NCBI GenBank assembly: GCA_014378085.1
Contig: JACMOJ010000054.1
Span: forward strand, 1-12,958
Direction: 5' to 3'
DNA length: 12,958 nt
Source: Burkholderiales bacterium
GTDB taxonomy: Bacteria > Pseudomonadota > Gammaproteobacteria > Burkholderiales > Usitatibacteraceae
Both the position numbers and the translations under genes were made by a program. The notes under the pieces were generated by a model. It was not told where the DNA came from, did not search any database, and saw only the letters and a program-made list of their open reading frames with translations. Positions 1-5,993 of this stretch are shown here, in pieces. The first letter of the stretch is position 1. Each line of letters opens with the position of its first letter.

Positions 1-103
1 CAAGCTCTTTCACCGCCTGCGAAAGAATGCGCGCCCCTGTCGCGCCGAACGGGTGTCCAAACGCAACGCTTCCACCATTCGCGTTCAGCCGTTCCCATCG
101 GTT
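1..103 (-). pseudogene. 3' fragment of a FadI-like thiolase gene (truncated paralog)
   Basis: Read on the minus strand, this stretch encodes [23 protein letters not shown] and continues to V-K-E-L at the window edge. This is the C-terminal thiolase block with the catalytic GHP histidine. It aligns without gaps to 4590-4689 of the intact thiolase gene: 18 of 100 bases differ, mostly at third codon positions, and only two of about 32 residues differ (A for P, F for L). Similarity fades to the right of about base 103. The same frame meets a TGA at 127-125, so no N-terminal half is attached here. The synonymous bias suggests the copy was a functional paralog before it lost its 5' part. The 3' end lies outside the window, so whether it is a dead remnant or part of a rearranged gene cannot be settled. 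Confidence 0.75.
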
Positions 104-232
104 ATCGCCCAAGTGCCGTGATCGTCATGGCACGCATTTTTCGAAACCCTAGCAGCCACGCGCCCTACCGACCCTACGCCTCTGGCGGATTGGTGTAACT
201 TAGCGTAGTCGACAAACCATCTGGAGCCAAGC

Positions 233-868
233 ATGCATACCCGTCATGTTGTTGTGATTGCGTTGATCTCGATGTGCAGCGGCTGCGCCATCGTAGCCGC
301 CCCAGCCAGGCCTGCAACGGCATCGGGCACGTCAAGCGCAGCCAGCCCCATCAGCTCAACCAGCCCAGCCAGCCCAGCCAGCGCAGCCAGCCCAGCCAGC
401 AATTGGAATGGGCCGTCATTCAAACGCATGACCATCATGGTCGCGAATCTCGACCGCACGGTGCGACTGTGGCGCGACATCCTTGGCTTTGAGGTAGTTG
501 TGAATCCCACATCCGGCGCTGACAGTTATTCCTATCCTGTCTTCAACATCGCGCGCAACGCCAGTATTCGATACGCCATGGTCTCTGCGGGGCCCGATCA
601 GCAGCGCACGTTTGCGTTTGCAGAAGTGAAAGGCCAAGTCGTGCCAGTGCCACAATCGCCACGCGTTGCGGCGGCGGTGATTAATGCCAATGGGCGATTG
701 GCAGAGATCATCCAGTTAGCTACCGCCGAGGGCATGCAGGTGGTTCCTGCAACCGTGCTGCGTTCTGCCACCAATGGCGTCGGCGTTGAGCAAGCGTTTG
801 GTGATCTTGATGGACACTTGATTGTGCTTTACGATTTTCCCAAGACCGACGTGGGCACGAAGCGCTAG
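233..868 (+). CDS. Exported VOC-fold (glyoxalase/bleomycin-resistance-like) lipoprotein
   Basis: This 211-residue protein starts at an ATG preceded by GGAG (223-226) at good spacing. Residues 1-18 look like a lipoprotein signal: basic start, hydrophobic core, then C-S-G-C with Cys18 as likely lipidation site, although the -3 residue is atypical. Residues 31-57 are a low-complexity Ser/Pro/Ala linker made by a 9-bp repeat. Residues about 64-201 resemble one VOC module: the opening strand KRMTIMVANLDRTVRLWRDI, a G-F-E-V strand, and the closing D-L-D-G-H-L-I-V-L-Y. The His usually found on the first VOC strand as a metal ligand is absent, so metal-dependent catalysis is doubtful and ligand binding is possible. 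The envelope location is inferred from the signal. No same-strand gene lies within 350 bp on either side, so it is probably monocistronic. Substrate unknown. Confidence 0.8.
   Translation: MHTRHVVVIALISMCSGCAIVAAPARPATASGTSSAASPISSTSPASPASAASPASNWNGPSFKRMTIMVANLDRTVRLWRDILGFEVVVNPTSGADSYSYPVFNIARNASIRYAMVSAGPDQQRTFAFAEVKGQVVPVPQSPRVAAAVINANGRLAEIIQLATAEGMQVVPATVLRSATNGVGVEQAFGDLDGHLIVLYDFPKTDVGTKR
335..400 (+). repeat. 9-bp coding minisatellite (Ser-Pro/Ala-Ala linker)
   Basis: Seven 9-bp units plus a trailing AGC follow the pattern AGC-CCA-GCC. Four units (362-397) are nearly identical and three degenerate units precede them. They encode the S-P-A/S-A-A linker between the lipoprotein signal and the VOC domain. 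Because the unit is a multiple of three, gain or loss of copies by slippage would change linker length without a frameshift. Confidence 0.85.
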
Positions 869-1087
869 CTGCAGCAACGGGCGGCTATCTCGGACCTACA
901 CAGACTTGATATTGGTCGAGTGCGGTGCGACGCGCTTTAGTTGGGGCGCTGCAACGCTGGTGGCTGAATTAGGAAATGAAGTTTGAGCGCGTGCCGTATA
1001 TTTGGCCGCGCAGCGTGCGGCGGATAGCAAGGATTCCGAACCCCTTCTGAAGTTTGTGCGCTCGTGAGCGCTTCGTATCAACAGACG
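869..1087. other. Noncoding stretch after the VOC lipoprotein gene
   Basis: I see no convincing gene here. A minus-strand ORF (1150-896) has low-complexity composition and no recognisable domain. The only local structure noted is an interrupted palindrome at 1058-1071 (GCGCTC-GT-GAGCGC), about 17 bp upstream of the predicted -35 box of the SulP promoter, where a regulator could bind. No poly-T-tailed hairpin is visible after the lipoprotein stop. Confidence 0.4.
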
Positions 1088-1116
1088 TTGCCAACCAGTG
1101 GTGCCTTCGCTATCAT
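1088..1116 (+). promoter_or_regulatory. Predicted sigma70-type promoter for the SulP transporter
   Basis: TTGCCA (1088-1093) and TATCAT (1111-1116) each match the consensus hexamer at five of six positions and are separated by exactly 17 bp. Expected transcription start is at about 1123-1124, giving a leader of roughly 135 nt before the transporter start codon. No experimental support; prediction from sequence only. Confidence 0.5.
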
Positions 1117-1123
1117 TGGGTTC

Positions 1124-1249
1124 ATGCACTGCGTTTGTATGCGTTCGCATTTTTCACCGCGCATTTTCCACCGCGCATTTTTGACCGCGCATTTTTCATC
1201 GCCAGTGCCATCCCTCGTTACACCTTTCGTTACACTGACTAATAAATGA
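1124..1249 (+). CDS. Possible 41-codon leader ORF upstream of the SulP transporter
   Basis: An ATG at 1124 opens a 41-codon frame ending at TGA 1247-1249. It begins M-H-C-V-C-M-R, unusually rich in sulfur amino acids, and ends T-L-T-N-K. No Shine-Dalgarno is present, but the predicted transcription start falls at or next to the A of the ATG, so the ORF would be leaderless. The stop codon sits immediately before the hairpin at 1250-1268 that holds the transporter TTG start. This spacing would let a ribosome finishing the leader open the hairpin. The peptide has no recognisable domain, and part of it is written by the 14-bp tandem repeats, so the frame may be open by chance. A second frame through the repeats is also open, ending at 1242. 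Role as a regulatory leader is inference. Confidence 0.3.
   Translation: MHCVCMRSHFSPRIFHRAFLTAHFSSPVPSLVTPFVTLTNK
1145..1200 (+). repeat. Four 14-bp tandem repeats in the SulP leader
   Basis: Four consecutive 14-bp units follow the consensus GCGCATTTTTCACC at 1145-1158, 1159-1172, 1173-1186 and 1187-1200. Each unit differs from the consensus at exactly one position. The array lies between the predicted promoter and the transporter start, so it would be transcribed. A lone partial match (CGCATTTTTC) occurs at 133-142 upstream of the lipoprotein gene. Function unknown; a binding array or a slippage product are both possible. Confidence 0.85.
1215..1235 (+). repeat. Two direct copies of TCGTTACAC, 12-bp period
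   Basis: TCGTTACAC occurs at 1215-1223 and again at 1227-1235, separated by three bases. The pair lies in the SulP leader between the 14-bp repeats and the start-codon hairpin. It could be a binding site for a dimeric regulator or chance; nothing else supports a function. Confidence 0.5.
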
Positions 1250-1268
1250 CTTAGGCGTTGCGCCTAAG
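1250..1268 (+). promoter_or_regulatory. Perfect hairpin with the SulP start codon in its loop
   Basis: CTTAGGCG (1250-1257) and CGCCTAAG (1261-1268) form an 8-bp perfect inverted repeat. The three loop bases TTG (1258-1260) are the apparent start codon of the transporter. There is no Shine-Dalgarno upstream, and an in-frame ATG at 1246 is closed by TAG after one codon. The structure should hide the initiation region unless it is opened, for example by a ribosome terminating at 1247-1249. At the DNA level the same 19 bp could instead be an operator. Confidence 0.6.
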
Positions 1269-3546
1269 CAAAGAGATTCTTTTGGATTCGCGCCTCTACC
1301 AAACCGCCGCCAAGACGCCTACTTGGGAGTTTTCATCTGTCCCCGACGGTTGGTCCACCGAACCTCATCGCAATATCGCCGCGGGCGCAACCGCCACCAT
1401 TGTTTCTCTACCATCATCAATCGGCTTAGGCGTGATTGCGCTGGCGCCACTCGGTGCCGAGTACGTGAGTATTGGCATGATGGCCGGATTACATGGGGCG
1501 GCATTTTTAAGTCTGGTGGCATTGTTGGCCGGCGCGCGCGGAATCGCAATCTACGCGCCGCGGGGGCTGGTGACGTTTTCGATTGCGTCAGTAGTCGCGA
1601 CGACGCTAGTCGGTGCCTCATGGCTGCCGCGCGATCCGTACATGGTAGTGTCGGCACTCTTTTTAATGCTGGCGCTGGTGGGCGTGTTTCAGTTGATTTT
1701 TGCGCTGGCAAGATTACCGAGGCTAGTGAAGTATCTGCCAGCGCCGGTACTTGCTGGTTTCCAAAATGCGGCAGCCATCGCGATCATGCTGTCACAGCTG
1801 CCGTCCATACTAGGCGCAAGCACCTCCACCGGCTTCAGCCAACTATCTTCCGTCGTTGCGAGCGCCAAGCTAATGCCGGCAGCGTTGGGCATCTTAACGA
1901 TTGTGTTGGTCTTCAACGGCCATCGTTTCAGCAAACGCGTTCCGGCTGTTTTGATTGGCCTCGCGGGTGGCTCACTCGTGTACCACTTGGTGGACAAATT
2001 GATGTTCGCCGGCGTGTTTGGCGGCACACTGGCCCATGTCGCGGCTGAGATTCCCAGCGGGATTGAATTGGCCGGCATTATGGCCGTCACGCAATTACCA
2101 GGTTTTGCGGAGGCGCTTCCAGACATCATTGTGGCCGCCGCATCGGTTGCCGTAGTCGCCTCAATTGACGTGCTGATGGGTGCGAAGTTAGTTGAGAACA
2201 TGTCTCGTCAGCGCGGAAACAGTACGCGCCAATTGCTATGTATGGGAGCCGCCAACACATTAACGCCGCTCTTGGGGGGAATCACCGGGTCCATCAGCAT
2301 CGCGCCCACCTCGACCAATTACCTGTCGGGTGGACGCAACTCACTCACACTGCTCACGCACGGTTTGGCCATGCTTGCCATGATCATGTTCTTTGCGCCG
2401 CTGTTGAGTCTCATCCCAAAGGTGGTGATTGCGGCGCTGGTCTTCTACGCGGGCATTCAACTGCTGGACCGCTGGACCATTCGGCTACTACTACGCTTGG
2501 TGCGTGGTCGATCGGTTCGCTGGCGCGATATTTCGATTGATCTACTGGTGATTTTTTTAGTTGCCGGCGTTGCGCTGTTCGTAAACATGGCGGTTGCGGT
2601 GGGCTTGGGTATTCTTATTTCGGTCGTAGTGTTTACCATCCGCATGAGTCACGGCATGGTGCGACGCGTGAGATACGGCAACAGAATCCACTCGCGTCGC
2701 TCCCGTCCGGTGGATGAAATGGAGCTGCTGGCAACACACGGCCAACGCGTCATGTCGATCGAACTCGAAGGGCCGGTGTTTTTTGCGTCGGCGGAACAAT
2801 TGCACAACCGTATCGACGAGGCAATTGCAGACGGCGTCACTCACATCATCGTCGATATTGAGCGTGTCACCGAAATGGACAGTACCGGCACACAAATTCT
2901 TATGCAAACTGCTGAGCGCGCAAAAGCGTTGGGCATTCAGTTTTTGCTTTCCGGTGTGATGGTCTCGGTTCGCGCCGCGAGCATCATGCGGGATCAGGGG
3001 GTGTGGGATCAGATGACCAACGAGCGCATGTTTCCCGACCTAGATCGCGCGCTGGAATGGTGTGAAACCAATCTCCTCGCGGACCTATCAACGCGCGCGG
3101 TGGTCGATGGAGAGTTGCCGCTTGATCGGTTTGAGTTACTCGCTGGATTGAGCGCTGACGAACGCGACGCGTTGGTGCCGCTCCTGACGCGCTACCAGTG
3201 GCAAGCCGGTGAGACGGTATTTTCGCAAGGTGATGCGGGGGATGCGCTGTACCTGATTCTTTGCGGGTCTGCGAGCGTTCGGATTGAACTTCCGAATGGC
3301 AATCGCCGGATCGTCACATTCTCGGCGGGCACGATATTCGGCGAGATGGCATTACTAGATCAAGATGCGCGCTCGGCAACCGTCTTCGCTGATGAGCCGA
3401 TGACGTGTTATGCCTTTAGCCGTGAGAGCTTTGCGCAAATCAAATTAAGCTCACCTAGCGTTGCCATGACACTTTTGGCAAATCTCGCGCGAGAATTGAG
3501 CCATCGAATTCGGCTAACCAACCGCGCGCATCAAGAGTCTGCATGA
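1258..3546 (+). CDS. SulP-family anion transporter fused to STAS and cyclic-nucleotide-binding domains
   Basis: This 762-residue inner-membrane protein has three parts. Residues about 37-465 form the hydrophobic SulP (SLC26-like) core, which includes the conserved-looking block around 326-370 (Q-L-L-C-M-G-A-A-N ... G-G-I-T-G-S). Residues about 485-605 are a STAS domain with the D-S-T-G motif at 541-544, the Ser position phosphorylated in anti-sigma-factor antagonists. Residues about 624-755 are a Crp-type cNMP-binding domain whose phosphate-binding cassette runs from F694 to A707, with Glu696 and Arg705 intact. SulP proteins move sulfate, bicarbonate or other anions; the substrate is not readable here. 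The intact cassette suggests gating by cAMP or a related nucleotide (inference). The TTG start is chosen because the first membrane segment requires an upstream start and an in-frame TAG lies at 1252-1254. TTG at 1282 is an alternative. Regulation is probably through the structured leader. Confidence 0.9.
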   Translation: MRLSKEILLDSRLYQTAAKTPTWEFSSVPDGWSTEPHRNIAAGATATIVSLPSSIGLGVIALAPLGAEYVSIGMMAGLHGAAFLSLVALLAGARGIAIYAPRGLVTFSIASVVATTLVGASWLPRDPYMVVSALFLMLALVGVFQLIFALARLPRLVKYLPAPVLAGFQNAAAIAIMLSQLPSILGASTSTGFSQLSSVVASAKLMPAALGILTIVLVFNGHRFSKRVPAVLIGLAGGSLVYHLVDKLMFAGVFGGTLAHVAAEIPSGIELAGIMAVTQLPGFAEALPDIIVAAASVAVVASIDVLMGAKLVENMSRQRGNSTRQLLCMGAANTLTPLLGGITGSISIAPTSTNYLSGGRNSLTLLTHGLAMLAMIMFFAPLLSLIPKVVIAALVFYAGIQLLDRWTIRLLLRLVRGRSVRWRDISIDLLVIFLVAGVALFVNMAVAVGLGILISVVVFTIRMSHGMVRRVRYGNRIHSRRSRPVDEMELLATHGQRVMSIELEGPVFFASAEQLHNRIDEAIADGVTHIIVDIERVTEMDSTGTQILMQTAERAKALGIQFLLSGVMVSVRAASIMRDQGVWDQMTNERMFPDLDRALEWCETNLLADLSTRAVVDGELPLDRFELLAGLSADERDALVPLLTRYQWQAGETVFSQGDAGDALYLILCGSASVRIELPNGNRRIVTFSAGTIFGEMALLDQDARSATVFADEPMTCYAFSRESFAQIKLSSPSVAMTLLANLARELSHRIRLTNRAHQESA

Positions 3547-3706
3547 CCGGCAAGATCACACCGGCAGAAACAGAAACGGGATAGCGGCTTGAACGTCAAA
3601 TTTTGTTTTCTCTTTTGAAACTCAGGAATCGGCGGCTATCTCCAGCTTGTATTGCTTGAAACTGTCCGCCGATAGGCGAGTTTGGTGAGTTTTCGCGCGC
3701 CGCACG

Positions 3707-4372
3707 TTACCGCCACGTGGAGTCGAATAACCGTTCATCAAGCGCTTTGCCCGGCGCGCACTCGGGCGAAAAATACTGGCTGGACATCTCGCCATGCTGG
3801 GCGCGTTGTTGGTAGTAGTTGTTGAAATACGCCATGCCGTTGACGCGGGCGATGTCCTCCGAAATACTAAACAACATCGAGGCTCTTGCAAAACGTTGTA
3901 TCGCCTGACATTCGGTTTTGGCTTCATCTCGCTCGCCACGAATGTGCATGGCTTCGTGGGCAAAAATCTGCATGCTGAACAGTTCCTCGTCGCTGGGCCG
4001 TTGCGGGCGCTTCACGTGATCCATCAACCGTGCGCACCACGGATACTGAAAAACGATGCGACCGGTCTCAAATTGAGCGTGCCCCGCCGCAAACACATTC
4101 CGATCAAAAATCGTGTCCGCCATCGTGTTGCAATGCACGTGGGCCATGCTGTTTTCAGAAAGCGCTCTGGCCTTTTCGGTCAGCCCGCGTTCAAAAAACC
4201 AGTAACGAGTGGGTATGTAGGCAAAGGCGAGGGCGATCAGCGCGAGCACCACGGCATAGGGCACTGACGATTCCGGGTTGGGCCGATCAAAGCCGGGGCG
4301 CGGCACATAGCCGTAATATATTTCCCGGAACGCAAGCCAGCCAAACAGCGCCGCCATGAGCCACCAAAGCAT
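3707..4372 (-). CDS. Membrane-anchored HEXXH putative zinc metalloprotease of uncharacterised family
   Basis: The protein has 221 residues. Two N-terminal hydrophobic segments (about 2-20 and 38-58) anchor it. The remainder is hydrophilic and carries H139-E-A-M-H143, followed by a run G-E-R-D-E150-A-K-T-E154-C. An HEXXH with a downstream Glu 7-11 residues later is the zinc-binding arrangement of gluzincin-like peptidases, so zinc binding is plausible. E150 or E154 would be the third ligand. A C-terminal S-P-E-C-A-P-G segment (about 202-208) resembles the tail of uncharacterised bacterial HEXXH proteins as I remember them. The start ATG has only a weak purine stretch upstream. The gene follows the thiolase on the same strand after 122 bp and converges on the SulP gene; no functional link is evident. 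Substrate and side of the membrane are unknown. Confidence 0.7.
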   Translation of the reverse strand: MLWWLMAALFGWLAFREIYYGYVPRPGFDRPNPESSVPYAVVLALIALAFAYIPTRYWFFERGLTEKARALSENSMAHVHCNTMADTIFDRNVFAAGHAQFETGRIVFQYPWCARLMDHVKRPQRPSDEELFSMQIFAHEAMHIRGERDEAKTECQAIQRFARASMLFSISEDIARVNGMAYFNNYYQQRAQHGEMSSQYFSPECAPGKALDERLFDSTWR

Positions 4373-4494
4373 AACGTCGTCTCTCGAAAAGTTGTGACAA
4401 GAATCATTTTTCCGCTTGGCGCACGAACGACGTGTTGATCGAGCAGACGGCGCCTGTATAAGCTTCGTTAGCCATGTGCCGCGGTCTCAATCGG

Positions 4495-5754
4495 CTAAAT
4501 GGATTCCAACAACGCCACGGTTCCCAAGCCACCATCGGCACAAATACTGACGATGGCGCGTTTTCCTGCTTTTCCGTTGGCCATCGCCGCAAGCTCTTTC
4601 ACCGCTTGCGACAAAATACGCGCGCCTGTCGCGCCGAATGGATGCCCGAGCGCGACACTGCCACCATTCGGATTCAGCCGCTCCCACGGAAATGCCCCCA
4701 TCTGCGCAGACACGCCAACCTTCTCGCGTACAAACGCTTCGTTACTGATCGCCGCGACATTGCACAGCACTTGTGCGGCGAAGGCCTCGTGGATTTCCCA
4801 AAGATCGATATCGGCAAGCGTCAGGTTGTGCCGCGCAAGCAAACGCGGGATGGCGTAAGCCGGCGCCATCAGCAGGCCTTCTTTAAAAATATCCACTGCC
4901 GCGATTTCATAGTCGACGAGCTTTACGGTCGCTGCGCTAGCCGACAGCTTGCTCCGGCCACGTTTGTTTGTGACCCAAATTGCCGCCGCGCCATCGGTGA
5001 GTGGTGAAGCGTTACCGGCGGTAATGGTACCGGCGCTGGATCGATCAAAGGCAGGCCTTATCGTACCGAGCTTTGTGATGGTCGAGTCCGCGCGCGGAAT
5101 GCCGTCACGCGCTACGCCGTTTGCCGGAACAATAAGGTCATCAAAAAAACCTGCTGCCATCGCTGTCACGGCACGCTGATGGCTTTCAAAGGCAATCTTG
5201 TCTTGTGCGTCGCGCGGAATCTTCCACGCTTTGGCCATTTCTTCACAGTGCTCGCCCATACTTTTGCCCGTTGAGCGATTTTTGACACTCGGAATGTCGA
5301 GGCGAATGTCTCCAAACTTGACCGACGCAATGGCATCAATCCGCGCGCCGAAACTCCGAGCCTGCATGACGCTCCGCAACCAATTGGAAAACCCCTGCGT
5401 TAAGCCAATTTGTACTTGACTCATCGCTTCGACCCCGCCAACCATCACCAGCGGCGCGTGGTCACTCAACATTCCTGCCGCTTGGAACACACCCACCATC
5501 GATGTCGAACACGCCTGCACCGTGGAGTAAGCGGGAATGGTGGCGTCCAACTTCGCGTCGGCCATGATCTCGCGTGCAATGTTGCTCCAGCGTAGCGACG
5601 GAATCACGGTGCCCCAAACAATCATGTCGGGTCGCGCAATGTTGGCCATTGCTTGTACGACCGGGATGGACAGCTGAATTGCGTCAGATTTTTTATGCTG
5701 GGCCTCGACTTTGCAAAACGGGGTGCGAAGGCCGGCGACGAGGTAGGTGGTCAT
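4495..5754 (-). CDS. FadI-like acetyl-CoA acyltransferase (3-ketoacyl-CoA thiolase)
   Basis: The 419-residue length is typical of FadI-type thiolases. The start is ATG at 5754, preceded by GGGAG (5763-5767); the in-frame TTG at 5769 lies upstream of that site and is rejected. Catalytic residues are present: nucleophile Cys82 in Q-A-C-S-T-S, His322 in H-E-A-F, His371 in G-H-P and Cys405 in C-A-D-G-G-L-G. The S-T-G-K-S-M-G-E segment followed by E-E-M-A-K-A-W-K-I-P-R (about 161-181) and the last motif resemble FadI more than acetoacetyl-CoA thiolases. The enzyme would cleave 3-ketoacyl-CoA to acetyl-CoA and a shortened acyl-CoA in cytosolic beta-oxidation. No FadJ-type partner is adjacent, so the partner subunit is probably encoded elsewhere. 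The fragment at 1-103 is a relic of a close paralog. Biosynthetic thiolase activity cannot be excluded. Confidence 0.88.
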   Translation of the reverse strand: MTTYLVAGLRTPFCKVEAQHKKSDAIQLSIPVVQAMANIARPDMIVWGTVIPSLRWSNIAREIMADAKLDATIPAYSTVQACSTSMVGVFQAAGMLSDHAPLVMVGGVEAMSQVQIGLTQGFSNWLRSVMQARSFGARIDAIASVKFGDIRLDIPSVKNRSTGKSMGEHCEEMAKAWKIPRDAQDKIAFESHQRAVTAMAAGFFDDLIVPANGVARDGIPRADSTITKLGTIRPAFDRSSAGTITAGNASPLTDGAAAIWVTNKRGRSKLSASAATVKLVDYEIAAVDIFKEGLLMAPAYAIPRLLARHNLTLADIDLWEIHEAFAAQVLCNVAAISNEAFVREKVGVSAQMGAFPWERLNPNGGSVALGHPFGATGARILSQAVKELAAMANGKAGKRAIVSICADGGLGTVALLESI

Positions 5755-5884
5755 ATAGCGATCTCCCAAATACGGTTAGTCCTTGGATGCTACGACAATC
5801 AGACGAATGCGTACTGTTTTGTGTTGCATCAACCCGTAGGTTATCGCGATGCCGCGTTAGGCGCTTTTTGACGCGGCGGCCAAC

Positions 5885-5921
5885 AAAAAAGGGGCGCATT
5901 GCTGATCGCGATGCGCCCCTT
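5885..5921 (-). terminator. Rho-independent terminator after the S9/methyltransferase unit
   Basis: An 11-bp perfect stem (5889-5899 with 5911-5921) encloses an 11-nt loop. Read on the minus strand, the stem is followed by a run of six T (5890-5885). It lies about 70 bp past the stop of the methyltransferase-like gene and upstream of the thiolase promoter region, so it should separate the two minus-strand units. A weaker 7-bp inverted repeat (5851-5857 with 5871-5877) lies just beyond. Confidence 0.85.
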
Positions 5922-5993
5922 GATTTGCGTTTTATTCGCCAGACTTAACGAGCATCAACTTGATACTATCGTTCGTTGTTGCGCCCGACGAAA

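Noticed and set aside
896..1150. 84-codon minus-strand ORF in the gap before the SulP gene
   Set aside because: Low-complexity translation, no recognisable domain, no ribosome-binding site, and it overlaps the predicted SulP promoter in the opposite direction.
1054..1242. Second open frame through the 14-bp repeats
   Set aside because: It starts upstream of the predicted transcription start and stays open mainly because the repeats contain no stop in this frame; the 1124-1249 frame is better placed.
1323..2048. 241-codon plus-strand ORF inside the SulP gene
   Set aside because: Frame-shifted shadow of the transporter; Arg/Cys-rich translation without domain, whereas the transporter frame has clear homology across the same bases.
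880..3642. 12-bp direct repeat GGCGGCTATCTC at 880-891 and 3631-3642 flanking the SulP gene
   Set aside because: Identity stops abruptly at both ends, and there is no inverted terminal repeat, integrase or tRNA nearby; chance or minor homology is enough to explain it.
3628..3673. 8-bp inverted repeat between the convergent SulP and HEXXH genes as a terminator
   Set aside because: The spacer is 30 nt and no T-run follows on either strand, so terminator function is not supported.
5755..5769. Upstream TTG start for the thiolase, adding five residues
   Set aside because: The GGGAG ribosome-binding site lies between this TTG and the ATG at 5754, and homologs begin at the M-T-T-Y-L segment.
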